NCBI GenBank assembly: GCA_947644545.1
Contig: CANRZW010000004.1
Span: forward strand, 1 to 64,000
Length of the DNA: 64,000 nt
From: an uncultured Lachnospiraceae bacterium
GTDB taxonomy: Bacteria > Bacillota > Clostridia > Lachnospirales > Lachnospiraceae
Direction: 5' to 3'
The notes under the pieces were generated by a model, which saw only the letters and a list, made by a program, of their open reading frames with translations, was not told where the DNA came from and did no database searches. Shown here one piece after another: positions 35,486-45,175 of this stretch. Position 1 is the first letter of the stretch. Every line of letters starts with the position of its first letter. Both the position numbers and the translations under genes were made by a program.

Positions 35486-36172
35486 ATGGATAGAGAAGTA
35501 AACGCTGCATTAGAGGATATACATATCATAAAGGAGACTCTGCGTGATGCCAAGGTACGTTACCGGGGGATATATTTCCTTTGTTTTCTTATGGCTGTCT
35601 TCAACAGTGTTAAGGATATCTGGACGTTGCTGCAGCTGCGCTTTATGCCGGGGATGTTGTTTGGCAGTTTTGTGATACGTTATATCTGGCCGCTTCTGCT
35701 CGTTGGCAGTTTCCTTTATCTGTACCAACAAGAGAAGAAATATTCTAACAAATATTATCTGAGTATGATCGGGATCTGGGGATTTATGGCAGGGGTGATC
35801 CCGGCAGTCACAGCGCTTGTCGATGTGATCAGTCTTTTTATTTCGAGTGGCCATGTGCAGGACGCTGCATTGGTGCGGGGCAGTGATTTTATGGAGAGTA
35901 TTTCCAATCTTCTTCTGTTTTCGATCCTGCTGGTGATATGCGCTTATATTCTGCTAAACAGGATTTTCATGGTGCTGGCGATCCTGAATCTGTTCTGCTT
36001 TATGGTGTTGGAGCGATGTTTTCCTTCTGCGGGTATTCCGTTTTCGATCGGAGGGCAGGAGCAGACGAGACTGGTGTACAGCTCGGTATACGCTATTGCG
36101 GTTACCTGTCTGGGTTATCTGGCGCTGGGAATTTACTTACAAAGAAGGCAGACGAAATCGGATGAATATTAG
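35486..36172 (+). CDS. Multi-pass membrane protein of unknown function
   Basis: A 228-residue protein with about six hydrophobic helices (roughly 28-48, 55-80, 92-120, 140-165, 168-185, 198-220) and short loops. No domain is recognised. AGGAGGG lies eight bases before the ATG. It is followed by a small winged-helix regulator, and both are under a promoter buried in a long palindrome. Such membrane-protein/regulator pairs are common in Clostridia, where the membrane protein may act in sensing or export; nothing more can be supported. Confidence 0.65.
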   Translation: MDREVNAALEDIHIIKETLRDAKVRYRGIYFLCFLMAVFNSVKDIWTLLQLRFMPGMLFGSFVIRYIWPLLLVGSFLYLYQQEKKYSNKYYLSMIGIWGFMAGVIPAVTALVDVISLFISSGHVQDAALVRGSDFMESISNLLLFSILLVICAYILLNRIFMVLAILNLFCFMVLERCFPSAGIPFSIGGQEQTRLVYSSVYAIAVTCLGYLALGIYLQRRQTKSDEY

Positions 36173-36243
36173 CGCGGAAGAGAGTCGGATTGATCGGATA
36201 TGACGAAACAGATAAAACGGAAAGAAAGGCGTAACGGATATCC

Positions 36244-36528
36244 ATGAATATAGAGAATATACCAGAGGTGTTTTGCGTAGCGCTGCGCCTTAAGATTATT
36301 ACGGCGCTGGTCAGTTCTGCGAGAACCTTTAAAGAACTGAGGGAAATCACGCATGCGACACAGGGGAACTTGAGCGTACAGCTGACTAAGCTGGAAGAAT
36401 GGGGGTACCTTATCTCCGAAAAAGTGATTGAGAAGAAGAAAACCAGGTCAACTTATATGATAACGGATTTCGGACTGAGGCAGTTTGAAGCATATGTGGA
36501 GTTGCTGCAGTCGGTGTTGCAGAAATGA
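36244..36528 (+). CDS. Winged-helix transcriptional regulator
   Basis: A 94-residue single-domain DNA-binding protein. The recognition region is FKELREITHATQGNLSVQLTKLEEWGYL followed by a basic wing (KVIEKKKTRSTYMITDFG), typical of ArsR/MarR-like 'HTH_34' regulators that lack a ligand domain. As a dimer it should bind a palindrome; the 26-bp dyad upstream of the preceding gene is the obvious candidate. The ribosome site is weak (AAAGGCG), suggesting low expression. Confidence 0.78.
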   Translation: MNIENIPEVFCVALRLKIITALVSSARTFKELREITHATQGNLSVQLTKLEEWGYLISEKVIEKKKTRSTYMITDFGLRQFEAYVELLQSVLQK

Positions 36529-36720
36529 GGCTCGTATGTGATATTAACCTCAAAATAATATGTTTCTTCAAAATATGAAAGGTAAAGTTATCCTCGAAAT
36601 TTTTTGACTATATTGTTATAATAATATTATCAAAAGGGATAGGTAGGTTTTTGCGGGAAAGAAAAACGCATTTCGTTATAATTTTGACCGAAAGGGGTTA
36701 AACAAAGGAGTAAGGGATAA

Positions 36721-37149
36721 ATGGCAGGTGAGGATTTCTATGAGGCGTCAATACGACACTGGATTGACGGATGTATCCTGGAAGAGAATGAAGAATATGA
36801 TAATGCAGTCTGTTTGCAGGGATTTGCTGCAGAATGTGCGTTGAAAAGAATCATGGAGAGATTATGTGTATCCAGTGTCATCCGAAAGTACAGCCATTCC
36901 GGAGATATGCTTTTTCAGGATATTGTGATGATCCTGGCGGGTGATATCGGGTTGACGATGATGATCGATCCGGGATGTGTTTTAAGGTTGTCACAAATAG
37001 CATTACCAGAGATTCTGTTTCAGGACCATCCGGAAAGAAGATATTTTAAAGATGGTACCTATACGAAGATAGATGTGGAGGCTTGTCGGAATGCGGTGGG
37101 TTGCCTGATCAGGGAGATGGCATTTCTGCGATTGGATGGATATATATAA
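36721..37149 (+). CDS. Small helical protein, HEPN-like, first gene of a three-gene operon
   Basis: A 142-residue, probably all-helical protein. NAVCLQGFAAECALKRIMERL followed by a RKYSHSGDMLFQDI segment resembles HEPN helices (the 'AaE..lKa...gHdl..L' pattern). The catalytic Rx4-6H of HEPN RNases is not canonical here: Arg and His are three residues apart (RKYSH). It may therefore be a binding HEPN rather than an RNase. The next ORF frame overlaps its end and the two stay co-directional. The region is AT-rich compared with both sides. Confidence 0.5.
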   Translation: MAGEDFYEASIRHWIDGCILEENEEYDNAVCLQGFAAECALKRIMERLCVSSVIRKYSHSGDMLFQDIVMILAGDIGLTMMIDPGCVLRLSQIALPEILFQDHPERRYFKDGTYTKIDVEACRNAVGCLIREMAFLRLDGYI

Positions 37150-37165
37150 GGAGAGAAATTGGAAA

Positions 37166-38497
37166 ATGATAACATTTGATGATGCTCTGGACACAGCAAT
37201 GGCATGTGTACGTAAGTGGAATCAGAATGCGGCAGTGGCAGAGGTTACATTGATCAGAGATGTATACGGTAAAGTGACATTACTGATTAATAATACAATA
37301 TCTATGGATGATTCTGGTAAGAATTCTCTAATCTCCATTTTAAATAGTGATATGGGAGCATACTTCAGTGGAAGAGTTTATTGGAAGAAACTGTCCAATA
37401 GCCAGAAAAAAATGGAAGAACGGGAAAAGGTCATTATTGATCTTATAGAATGCGAGAGGATATTCTGGAAAGAGGATGGGAATATTCCGTACTATTTGTC
37501 TGAACGGGCGATCGCGAAGAAGGCGTGGATTTATCGATGGAAAAAAGCAGAAGCGGTGTGGCCTTATGAAGAAGCGATAAATGGGACTAAGGTGATCACT
37601 TTCTATTCTTTTAAAGGTGGTATGGGTAGAACAACGGCATTGGCTGGAATTGCATTGTCGCTGGTGAGACAGGGCAAAAATGTAATGATGGTAGATACAG
37701 ACATTGAAGCGCCTGGTCTGGCAACTTTGTTTCTGGATGAAGAAGCGATAACCAAGGGTGTATTGGACTATTTGATAGAGCACGAGATTAATCCCGGCAT
37801 ACACTTAGCAGATTTTGTTTGTGATATAGCGGAACCTTCTTTATTGGAGGAAGATGAAGGTCGTCTGTTTTTGATGGCAGCCGGAAAGGTGGATGAGAAT
37901 TATCTTCAAAAACTGGCACGCATCGACTACCAGGATAATAGGGATGGCTATTTGAGAGATGCAATGAAGGAATTGTTGCTTGCTATAAGGAACAATTATG
38001 ATGTAGATTACATTCTGGTAGATGCGCGGGCCGGGTTTCATGATATGGGAGGCATAGCAGTTACACAGATTCCTCATGGAGTGGTGTTGTTTGGAAATGA
38101 CAGCAGGCAATCTTGGGATGGGATAACTCAGGTTTTGCGGACGATTGCGGAAGGGCATGAGGAAGATTTTCCGGTAATGATCGTGAATACAATGTGTCCC
38201 AAACCGACAGCAAATGATTTTGCCTCCTCCAGACAACGATTTATCAGTAAAGCACATACAGTCTGTGTGGAAAACTATTATGATGAAAGCAGTAAAATAC
38301 CTGGCATAGAAGCGGAAGGCGAAGTTCATTTTCCCGAGCTTATTCCATTTCATGATGAGCTTTTGCGGGGGATAGAATTATATTCGGATGAGAGTCCGGA
38401 GAAAAGGCAGCGTGTGAGCGCTTATAAAAGTATACTGATCGGGGAAAGTTACAGGAAGATCGCAGAGCGGATTGACAAGTGGTTTGGAGTGGAATAG
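37166..38497 (+). CDS. ParA/MinD-like ATPase with N-terminal extension (KGGMGRTT type)
   Basis: A 443-residue protein. The first 140 residues are an unrecognised domain; then FYSFKGGMGRTTALAGIALSL is a deviant Walker A of the SIMIBI (ParA/MinD) class, followed by VDTDIEAPGLA (A') and LVDARAGFHDMGG (Walker B/switch). KGGxGR(S/T)T proteins form a MinD-like subset linked to multi-gene loci rather than to partitioning. ATG 37166 was chosen; an upstream in-frame ATG (37136) lies inside the previous gene. It is followed by a second P-loop ATPase two bases after its stop, a linked unit. Confidence 0.7.
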   Translation: MITFDDALDTAMACVRKWNQNAAVAEVTLIRDVYGKVTLLINNTISMDDSGKNSLISILNSDMGAYFSGRVYWKKLSNSQKKMEEREKVIIDLIECERIFWKEDGNIPYYLSERAIAKKAWIYRWKKAEAVWPYEEAINGTKVITFYSFKGGMGRTTALAGIALSLVRQGKNVMMVDTDIEAPGLATLFLDEEAITKGVLDYLIEHEINPGIHLADFVCDIAEPSLLEEDEGRLFLMAAGKVDENYLQKLARIDYQDNRDGYLRDAMKELLLAIRNNYDVDYILVDARAGFHDMGGIAVTQIPHGVVLFGNDSRQSWDGITQVLRTIAEGHEEDFPVMIVNTMCPKPTANDFASSRQRFISKAHTVCVENYYDESSKIPGIEAEGEVHFPELIPFHDELLRGIELYSDESPEKRQRVSAYKSILIGESYRKIAERIDKWFGVE

Positions 38498-38499
38498 GG

Positions 38500-40008
38500 A
38501 TGGAGATTGAGACGAAGTATAAAATATTAGAAGGAATTTCACATTGTGTACCAGAAAACGGTTCAGGAGAAGATGAAGAAAATCTTTTGCAAAATTTTCT
38601 GCCATTGCGCAGTTATGGCAAGCTGGCCGATCCTAAAAATTTTCTGATCACAGGAGGCCGCGGTTCGGGAAAGACAGAATTGTTTCGGATTTTGACTTCC
38701 TGTGGTGGTTTGCACTATGTGATTAGTGAGAAGGACAAAAAACGATATACCGGTTTTCGGGAACAGGAATTTTTGACAGGATATATTGCAACAGGTCCTG
38801 AGGCGAAAGTATTTCCCGTTTCCAATTCCTGTGATGATCTTCTGAGGATTGAAAGACCGGATAATCTGACTGCTTTTTGGGGTGGATTAGTTTGTGCAGT
38901 AATTCTAAAAAGACTGCAAGATCATCAGGAGATCATAGAACTGGCGAACCGTTATTTTGATGTAAAGACCAGAACAATTTTAGAGGAAAACAGCAGCGAG
39001 GTTTCAAGTTGGTGGAAGATATTGGATTCCAGAAAGGAAAAATGGGAGAGTTTTCTGGATCAGGCAGACACAGTATTGGAGAAGAAGGATATACATCTAT
39101 GCCTGGTATATGATGAATTGGATCGTATTTGCGGCAATTATGAGAAGCTGTTTTCTTATATCCGGAGCTTATTGGATTTCTGGTACCGTCATAATAATCG
39201 GTTTACCCATATTAAAGCAAAAATTTTTCTGCGCAGTGATCTGTATAATGCGAAGGCACTACAGTTTGTGGATGCTTCTAAAATGGGAGCATATCGACTA
39301 GAGTTAAATTGGGATACCAATTCTCTTTATAGGCTGTTGATCAAGAGAATGGCAAATACTGGGATAAGAGAGATAGAGCTGTATCTGAAAGAAGTACCAG
39401 GATTGCTGCAAACAAAGATACAGGGGGCGCTTGGTTATTTGCCGGATAATTCCGAAGATGCCTTTCGTTTGCTTATCAATAAAATGATTGGGCAATATAT
39501 GGGAAAGGATGCCAAAAGAGGAATCAGTTACACATGGGTGCCCAATCATATTCAGGATGCAAATGGAGAGACAGCTCCACGGGCTTTCTTAAAATGTTTT
39601 GCTTTTGCAGCAGAAGAGATGCTGAATCATAAAAGCGATGTGGCAGCTTTGGAAGATGAAAGAATTTTGTTGCCTACGAGGCTGCAGGGGGCAGTGGCAA
39701 AGGTTTCGGCAGACAGAGTACAGGAATTGACACAGGAAGAATATCAGTGGCTGCAGAATCTGATCGGACGTCTGCGGGGCAAAACATTGTTGATGGGAGT
39801 GGACGAATTTTTAGATTATCTGGAGCCGGAGAACTGGCCGATAGAAGAACAAAATAAGCTGCCGGGAAAGACGGGCATGGAAATTCTTGAAGTATTGGTT
39901 ACATTGGGGATTGTAATGAGGACCATGGATGAAAGGATCAATATTCCGGAAATTTATTTACATGGGTTTGAGTTAAAGCGTAAGGGTGGCATAAAACGTC
40001 CGAAGTAG
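38500..40008 (+). CDS. P-loop ATPase, third gene of the HEPN-like/ParA-like operon
   Basis: A 502-residue protein. Walker A is in FLITGGRGSGKTELFRIL (about residue 55), Walker B in LCLVYDELDRICGN (about 205), and KIFLRSDLYN (about 245) resembles a sensor strand of AAA/STAND ATPases. The C-terminal 80 residues look like a winged helix (MEILEVLVTLGIVMRTMDERINIPEIYL). GGAGTGGAATAGGG precedes ATG 38500. No nuclease, protease or pore domain is visible, so the effector of this system would be either the first gene or the central domain. Function unknown. Confidence 0.65.
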   Translation: MEIETKYKILEGISHCVPENGSGEDEENLLQNFLPLRSYGKLADPKNFLITGGRGSGKTELFRILTSCGGLHYVISEKDKKRYTGFREQEFLTGYIATGPEAKVFPVSNSCDDLLRIERPDNLTAFWGGLVCAVILKRLQDHQEIIELANRYFDVKTRTILEENSSEVSSWWKILDSRKEKWESFLDQADTVLEKKDIHLCLVYDELDRICGNYEKLFSYIRSLLDFWYRHNNRFTHIKAKIFLRSDLYNAKALQFVDASKMGAYRLELNWDTNSLYRLLIKRMANTGIREIELYLKEVPGLLQTKIQGALGYLPDNSEDAFRLLINKMIGQYMGKDAKRGISYTWVPNHIQDANGETAPRAFLKCFAFAAEEMLNHKSDVAALEDERILLPTRLQGAVAKVSADRVQELTQEEYQWLQNLIGRLRGKTLLMGVDEFLDYLEPENWPIEEQNKLPGKTGMEILEVLVTLGIVMRTMDERINIPEIYLHGFELKRKGGIKRPK

Positions 40009-40335
40009 GAGTAATGTATTATAGTAAACGAAATTTCTAATGTCGTTAACTATAAATATCATCGAAATGATAATTTTGACAGTGTGCTTGCTGAGTATGA
40101 TACTGTACTCTGCAAGCCTTTTTATAGAATTCTTTATCATGTTTCGTAAATGCGTATAGCAGACAACTCTGCAACCTGAAGTTGACAAAGTGCATCGCGG
40201 GAAAGATAGAAAGTTACAACCGGCAGTGTTAATCTTTGTTCACTGAGGGTAGTATTTACCCAGCAAACCTGAGACAGAATTGAAGGGATTGCAAATCAAC
40301 TTCCGCAGAGCCGGAGAAAGGGTGTAAAGATAAAG
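40009..40335. other. Intergenic region with a repeat copy
   Basis: About 330 bp, holding a 28-bp sequence (40029-40056) that recurs inverted at 55932-55959. The remainder (40060-40335) has no ORF, terminator or clear promoter that I could support. It is the right edge of the AT-rich three-gene island. Confidence 0.5.
40019..40055. repeat. Short palindromic repeat, copy 1
   Basis: TTATAGTAAACGA (40019-40031) pairs with TCGTTAACTATAA (40043-40055) with one mismatch. Its right 28 bases (40029-40056) recur exactly, inverted, near 55.9 kb. It abuts the end of the ATPase gene. Confidence 0.75.
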
Positions 40336-41109
40336 ATGAAGTTAGGAGAAAAATTAGTCAAACTGAGAAAAGAAAAGGGGCTTTCGCAGGAGGCGCTGGC
40401 CGAGCAGATCGGCACGACGAGGCAGGCCGTAAGCAAGTGGGAGAACGACCAGGGATTCCCGGAAACGGAGAAGCTGTTGCAGCTTTCCAACGTATTTGAA
40501 GTGTCGGTAGACTTCCTTTTGAAAGATGAAAAGACAGACGTGGGAAGCAATGAGAAAGGCTATTATGTCAGCCGGGAATTTGCCAGAGGGTATCTTGCAA
40601 ATACGAAGAAGACCGTTCTTTATTTGGGACTGTGCTTCCTGTTCTGGGCCCTGGCAGGGGTACCTTGGGTGCTTTTTGCGGAGAACGGAGCGTGGCGCAT
40701 GGCGGGGATGGCTGTGTGCGGGATCCTGGGGATTCTGGCGCTGGTATTTGGCATGTTTGCGGAAGAGGAGCAGTATAAGATTCTAAGGCAGGAGCCGCTG
40801 CTGTTCGACTACGATATTCAAAAAGAGTTGACGGCGGAGTACAAATCTGTCGGAAAGAAGTGCAGGATGATCGCGATTCCAAGTATTTCCCTGTTTATCA
40901 TCGGCATGATCGCCATCGCCTTGAGCATGAACGGCACCATCCCCTGGACGGGATATCATGCACTTGTTTTTCTTGTATTTTCGGTCAGTCTCTTCGGGTA
41001 TGTGTACTCGCTCGGCGTGATGGAAGCCTACGAACTGCTTGTCAGAAATGAGGCGCATACAGGCAGCCTGTGGTTCAGGGTGAGGAAGAAAATAAGTAGG
41101 AGGCTGTGA
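40336..41109 (+). CDS. XRE-family regulator with C-terminal membrane domain
   Basis: A 257-residue protein: HTH_3 at about residues 5-60 (KGLSQEALAEQIGTTRQAVSKWENDQGFPE), then four hydrophobic helices (about 92-114, 120-140, 175-195, 204-226). Membrane-anchored XRE proteins of this kind are frequent in Clostridia and Lactobacillales; their signals are usually unknown. It stands alone, between the three-gene island and secA. Confidence 0.78.
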   Translation: MKLGEKLVKLRKEKGLSQEALAEQIGTTRQAVSKWENDQGFPETEKLLQLSNVFEVSVDFLLKDEKTDVGSNEKGYYVSREFARGYLANTKKTVLYLGLCFLFWALAGVPWVLFAENGAWRMAGMAVCGILGILALVFGMFAEEEQYKILRQEPLLFDYDIQKELTAEYKSVGKKCRMIAIPSISLFIIGMIAIALSMNGTIPWTGYHALVFLVFSVSLFGYVYSLGVMEAYELLVRNEAHTGSLWFRVRKKISRRL

Positions 41110-41122
41110 TTTTTCTTTTCGG

Positions 41123-41151
41123 TTGAATTTACTTTCTAAATCTGCTACAAT
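41123..41151 (+). promoter_or_regulatory. Probable secA promoter
   Basis: TTGAAT (41123-41128), 17 bases, TACAAT (41146-41151). This is a good vegetative (sigma-A-like) match, about 170 bases before the secA start. Confidence 0.7.
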
Positions 41152-41327
41152 ATACGTTGGTCTTTTATAATTTAGAAACTATAGAGAAATGATCACATGC
41201 CGAAACAATTTTGCAGCAACAGGTCTTTACAGGAGATGCCGGCAGGTGACTTCAGCAGCCAAAGGAAGGTAAGTTGTGTATCGGGTTGAAGGGCGAAGCG
41301 CATCCGACACACGGAAACGAGGCGGTC

Positions 41328-43892
41328 ATGAGTGTAATTCAGAAAGTATTTGGAACGCATAGTGAGAGGGAGATCAAACGCATAAGCGGTCTGGTGGATA
41401 AGATCGAGAGCCTGCGGTCAGGCATGATGGAGTTGTCGGACGAGCAGCTGCGTGATAGGACGAAAGAGTATAAGAAGAGACTGGAACAGGGAGAGACGCT
41501 GGACGATTTGCTGCCGGAGGCTTATGCCACGGTGCGGGAAGCAGCCCGCAGGATCCTGAAGACGGAGCACTACAGGGTACAGCTTATTGGCGGTATCGTA
41601 CTTCATCAGGGGCGCATTGCCGAGATGAGGACCGGTGAAGGTAAGACGCAGACCTGTCTTTTGCCGGCGTATCTGAATGCACTGGAGGGTAAGGGCGTAC
41701 ATGTCGTTACCGTCAACGATTATCTGGCGAAGCGTGATGCGGAGTGGATGGGACAGGTGCATGAGTTCCTGGGCCTGAAAGTGGGCGTTGTCTTAAATGA
41801 CATGAAGTCCGACGAACGTCGGGAGGCCTACAACTGTGATATCACGTATGTGACGAACAACGAGCTAGGATTCGACTATCTGCGTGACAATATGGTGATC
41901 TACAAAGAACAGCTGGTGCTCAGAGACCTGCACTATGCCATTATCGACGAGGTGGACTCGGTACTGATCGATGAAGCCCGTACACCGTTGATTATTTCCG
42001 GTCAGAGCGGTAAGTCCACGAAACTTTATGAGGCCTGTGATATTCTGGCCAGACAGCTGACCCGCGGCGAAGATATGGAAGAGATGACCAAGATGGATGC
42101 CATCATGGGTGTGGAGCGCGAGGAGACCGGTGACTTTATCGTCAACGAGAAGGATAAAGTGGTGAATCTGACGGCACAGGGTGTGGCCAGGGTGGAGCGG
42201 TTCTTCCAGATCGAGAATCTGGCCGATCCGGAGAATCTGGAGATCCAGCATAATATCATTCTTGCGTTGCGGGCCCACAATCTGATGTTCCGGGACCAGG
42301 ATTATGTGGTGAAGGATGACCAGGTACTGATCGTAGATGGCTTTACGGGCCGTATCATGCCTGGCAGACGTTATTCCGACGGACTGCATCAGGCGATCGA
42401 GGCCAAGGAGCATGTGAAGGTGAAGCGGGAGAGTAAGACACTTGCTACCATCACGTTCCAGAACTTTTTCAATAAATTCGAGAAAAAAGCCGGTATGACC
42501 GGTACGGCGTTGACGGAGGAGAAGGAATTCCGTGATATTTACGGCATGGACGTGGTATCGATCCCAACGAACAGGCCGGTTGCGCGTATCGATCATCAGG
42601 ATAGTGTATACAAGACAAGAAAAGAGAAGCTGCGTGCCATCGTCACGGCGGTGGAGGAGGCTCACGCCAAGGGACAGCCGGTGCTGGTGGGTACCATTAA
42701 TATCGATGCTTCGGAGGAACTCAGCGGTCTGCTGAAACGGCGCGGCATCGAACATAAGGTGTTGAACGCCAAATTCCATGAGATGGAGGCGGAGATCGTA
42801 GCGGATGCCGGTATTCATGGGGCAGTGACCATCGCCACCAATATGGCGGGCCGTGGTACGGATATCAAGCTCGATGAGGAAGCAAAGGAGGCAGGCGGTT
42901 TGATGATCGTCGGCACGGAGCGGCATGAATCCAGGCGTATTGACAATCAGCTGCGTGGACGAAGCGGTCGTCAGGGGGATCCGGGTGAATCCAGATTCTA
43001 TATTTCGCTGGAGGATGACCTGATGCGTCTGTTCGGTTCGGACCGGATGATTGCCATGTTTAATGCACTCGGCATTCCGGAAGGACAGGAGATCGAGCAT
43101 AAGGCGCTGACGAAGGCTATCGAGTCGGCACAGAAGAAGATCGAGAACAATAACTTTGGAATCAGAAAGAACCTGTTAGAGTATGATCAGGTCATGAACG
43201 AGCAGAGAGAGATCATCTATGAGGAGAGAAGGCGCGTCTTAAACGGCGAGAGTATGCGGGACGTTATCTACAAGATGATCACGGATATCACGGAAAACTG
43301 TGTGGATATCTGCATCGGCGACGACACGGATTTTGAAGAGTGGGATTTCAATGAGCTGAATACACTGCTTCTGCCGACAATTCCTCTGAAACCGTTGAAT
43401 GCGGAGCGGGTATTAAAGCCGAAGAAGAACAGTTTGAAGCAGCAGTTGAAGGAAGAGGCAGTCAAGCTCTATGAGGCGAAGGAGGCAGAGTTCCCGGAGC
43501 CGGAAGCGATCAGAGAGATCGAGCGCGTGATCCTTCTTAAAGTGATCGACAGAAAGTGGATGGATCATATTGACGATATGGATCAGCTGCGGCAGGGTGC
43601 AGGCCTGCAGGCATATGCCCAGAAGGATCCGCTTGTGGAATACAAGATGAACGGTTATGAGATGTTCGATGATATGACGCAGAATATCAGGGAAGAGACC
43701 GTCAGACTCCTGCTCCATGTACGCATCGAGCAGAAGGTGGAGAGAGAGCAGGTAGCCAAGGTGACCGGTACGAACAAGGACGATACGATCCAGAAAGGGC
43801 CGGTAAAACGTATGGAGGCCAAGGTATATCCCAATGATCCCTGTCCATGCGGATCCGGGAAGAAGTACAAACAGTGCTGCGGAAGAAAATAG
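41328..43892 (+). CDS. secA: SecA preprotein translocase ATPase
   Basis: An 854-residue motor that drives proteins through SecYEG. Visible landmarks are [11 protein letters not shown] (Walker A), [21 protein letters not shown] (DEAD-type box), [29 protein letters not shown] and [13 protein letters not shown]. The C-terminal zinc motif [15 protein letters not shown] (SEC-C, SecB/ribosome binding in other species) is intact. ATG 41328 (MSVIQKVFG) was preferred over an in-frame upstream start (41274); GAGGCGG precedes it. Length is standard. Confidence 0.95.
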   Translation: MSVIQKVFGTHSEREIKRISGLVDKIESLRSGMMELSDEQLRDRTKEYKKRLEQGETLDDLLPEAYATVREAARRILKTEHYRVQLIGGIVLHQGRIAEMRTGEGKTQTCLLPAYLNALEGKGVHVVTVNDYLAKRDAEWMGQVHEFLGLKVGVVLNDMKSDERREAYNCDITYVTNNELGFDYLRDNMVIYKEQLVLRDLHYAIIDEVDSVLIDEARTPLIISGQSGKSTKLYEACDILARQLTRGEDMEEMTKMDAIMGVEREETGDFIVNEKDKVVNLTAQGVARVERFFQIENLADPENLEIQHNIILALRAHNLMFRDQDYVVKDDQVLIVDGFTGRIMPGRRYSDGLHQAIEAKEHVKVKRESKTLATITFQNFFNKFEKKAGMTGTALTEEKEFRDIYGMDVVSIPTNRPVARIDHQDSVYKTRKEKLRAIVTAVEEAHAKGQPVLVGTINIDASEELSGLLKRRGIEHKVLNAKFHEMEAEIVADAGIHGAVTIATNMAGRGTDIKLDEEAKEAGGLMIVGTERHESRRIDNQLRGRSGRQGDPGESRFYISLEDDLMRLFGSDRMIAMFNALGIPEGQEIEHKALTKAIESAQKKIENNNFGIRKNLLEYDQVMNEQREIIYEERRRVLNGESMRDVIYKMITDITENCVDICIGDDTDFEEWDFNELNTLLLPTIPLKPLNAERVLKPKKNSLKQQLKEEAVKLYEAKEAEFPEPEAIREIERVILLKVIDRKWMDHIDDMDQLRQGAGLQAYAQKDPLVEYKMNGYEMFDDMTQNIREETVRLLLHVRIEQKVEREQVAKVTGTNKDDTIQKGPVKRMEAKVYPNDPCPCGSGKKYKQCCGRK

Positions 43893-43964
43893 GAAGAGCG
43901 CGGTATGCGGCTTGCTTTTTTCCGGAGTAAATAATAGAATAAATAAAAAAGGTGGTGACGTTAA

Positions 43965-45069
43965 GTGGTAGAATTGGATAACATGAAATCCGAACTCCTG
44001 GCTTATGAAAGTCCCTTAGCGGAAGTGAGGGATTCACTTTGACTTAGCAAATAAGTCGAAGCGGATTGAGGAGTTGGAAATGGAAATGCAGGCGCCTGAT
44101 TTCTGGAATGACCCGGAGAAGTCAAACCAGAAGATGAGGGAGGCCAAGAATTTGAAGGATATTGTCGGTACGATGGACGGTCTGTCCAGTCAGTATGAGG
44201 ATATCCTGGCCCTGATCGAGATGGGATATGAGGATAATGATCCCGCGATCATACCGGATATAGAACAGGAATTGAAGGAGTTCAAGGAAACCTTTGAGAA
44301 TATCCGGATCAACACGCTTTTGTCCGGGGAGTATGACAAGAACAATGCCATATTGAAGTTGAACGCGGGCGCGGGCGGCACGGAGAGCTGCGATTGGTGC
44401 AGTATGCTCTACCGTATGTACACGAGATGGGCGGAACGCAAAGGGTTTGCCCTGGAGGTGATCGATTATCTGGACGGTGACGAGGCCGGCATCAAATCAG
44501 TGACTTTCCAGATCAACGGCGAGAATGCTTACGGCTATCTGAAATCAGAGAAAGGCGTGCACAGACTGGTGCGCATATCGCCTTTTAATGCGCAGGGGAA
44601 ACGGCAGACCTCTTTCGTATCATTGGATGTAATGCCGGACATAGAAGATGATGTAGACGTGGAAGTCAAGGATGAGGATATCCGAATCGACACCTATCGA
44701 AGCAGTGGTGCGGGCGGACAGCATATCAACAAGACGTCCTCGGCGATCCGTATCACCCATTTTCCAACAGGGATTGTGGTGACCTGCCAGAACGAGCGCA
44801 GCCAGTTCCAGAATAAGGATAAGGCGATGCAGATGCTGAAAGCGAAGCTGTATATGCTCAAACAGGAAGAGAATGCCGAGAAGCTGTCCGACATCCGGGG
44901 AGATGTGAAGGAGATCGGCTGGGGCAACCAGATCCGTTCCTATGTCATGCAGCCCTACACGATGGTCAAGGATCACAGGACCAATGAGGAGTCGGGGAAT
45001 GTGGATGCGGTCATGGATGGAGCAATCGATCCGTTTATCAATGCGTATCTGCGGTGGATCAATTCGTAA
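43965..45069 (+). CDS. prfB: Peptide chain release factor 2 with +1 programmed frameshift
   Basis: Frame 1 runs from GTG 43965 (VVELDNMKSELL) to an in-frame TGA (44040-44042); translation continues in the +1 frame from GAC (44041) as DLANKSKRIEELEMEMQAPDFWND. The slip site is CTTTGAC, the classic RF2 autoregulation site: low RF2 lets the ribosome shift. The joined protein is about 367 residues, with GGQ in SSGAGGQHINKTSSAIR for peptidyl-tRNA hydrolysis; the SPF stop-recognition motif appears as ISPFNAQGK. An AGGGA stretch (44028-44032) upstream may act as the internal Shine-Dalgarno. Confidence 0.93.
44023..44042 (+). promoter_or_regulatory. prfB frameshift site with hairpin
   Basis: The slip heptamer CTTTGAC starts at 44037. 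AAGTGA (44023-44028) is perfectly complementary to TCACTT (44034-44039), placing AGGGA in the loop and part of the slip site in the stem. In other bacteria the Shine-Dalgarno-like element is single-stranded, so the hairpin may be coincidental. Confidence 0.6.
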
Positions 45070-45081
45070 GAAATGTATTAA

Positions 45082-45117
45082 ATTTATAAGATTTATAAGA
45101 GCTATAAGATTTATAAG
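45082..45117. repeat. Four tandem 9-bp repeats after prfB
   Basis: ATTTATAAG is repeated at 45082, 45091, 45100 (as AGCTATAAG) and 45109. It lies between the prfB stop and its terminator. Probably slipped-strand origin; no function is evident. Confidence 0.8.
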
Positions 45118-45156
45118 AAAAGCGACTGACTATTGGAAGGCCAGCCGCTTTTTATG
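45118..45156 (+). terminator. Terminator of prfB
   Basis: AAAAGCGACTGAC pairs with GCCAGCCGCTTTT (11 of 13 pairs), followed by T residues. It lies between convergent prfB and the next, oppositely oriented gene, so it may serve both. Confidence 0.65.
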
Positions 45157-45175
45157 ATCTTATGATCTTATTGCC

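Noticed and set aside
36604..36632. TTGACT with downstream AT-rich hexamers as the promoter of the HEPN-like operon
   Set aside because: Several overlapping -10 candidates exist at spacings of 15 to 18; none is good enough to list as a feature.
36880..36920. RKYSH as a catalytic HEPN RNase motif in the first gene of the three-gene operon
   Set aside because: HEPN RNases need Arg and His four to six residues apart. Here three residues separate them, so catalysis is not claimed.
41865..43100. Long (411-codon) open frame on the minus strand across secA
   Set aside because: The plus strand carries complete SecA with all motifs. The reverse frame has no recognisable domain or ribosome site and is a codon-bias shadow.
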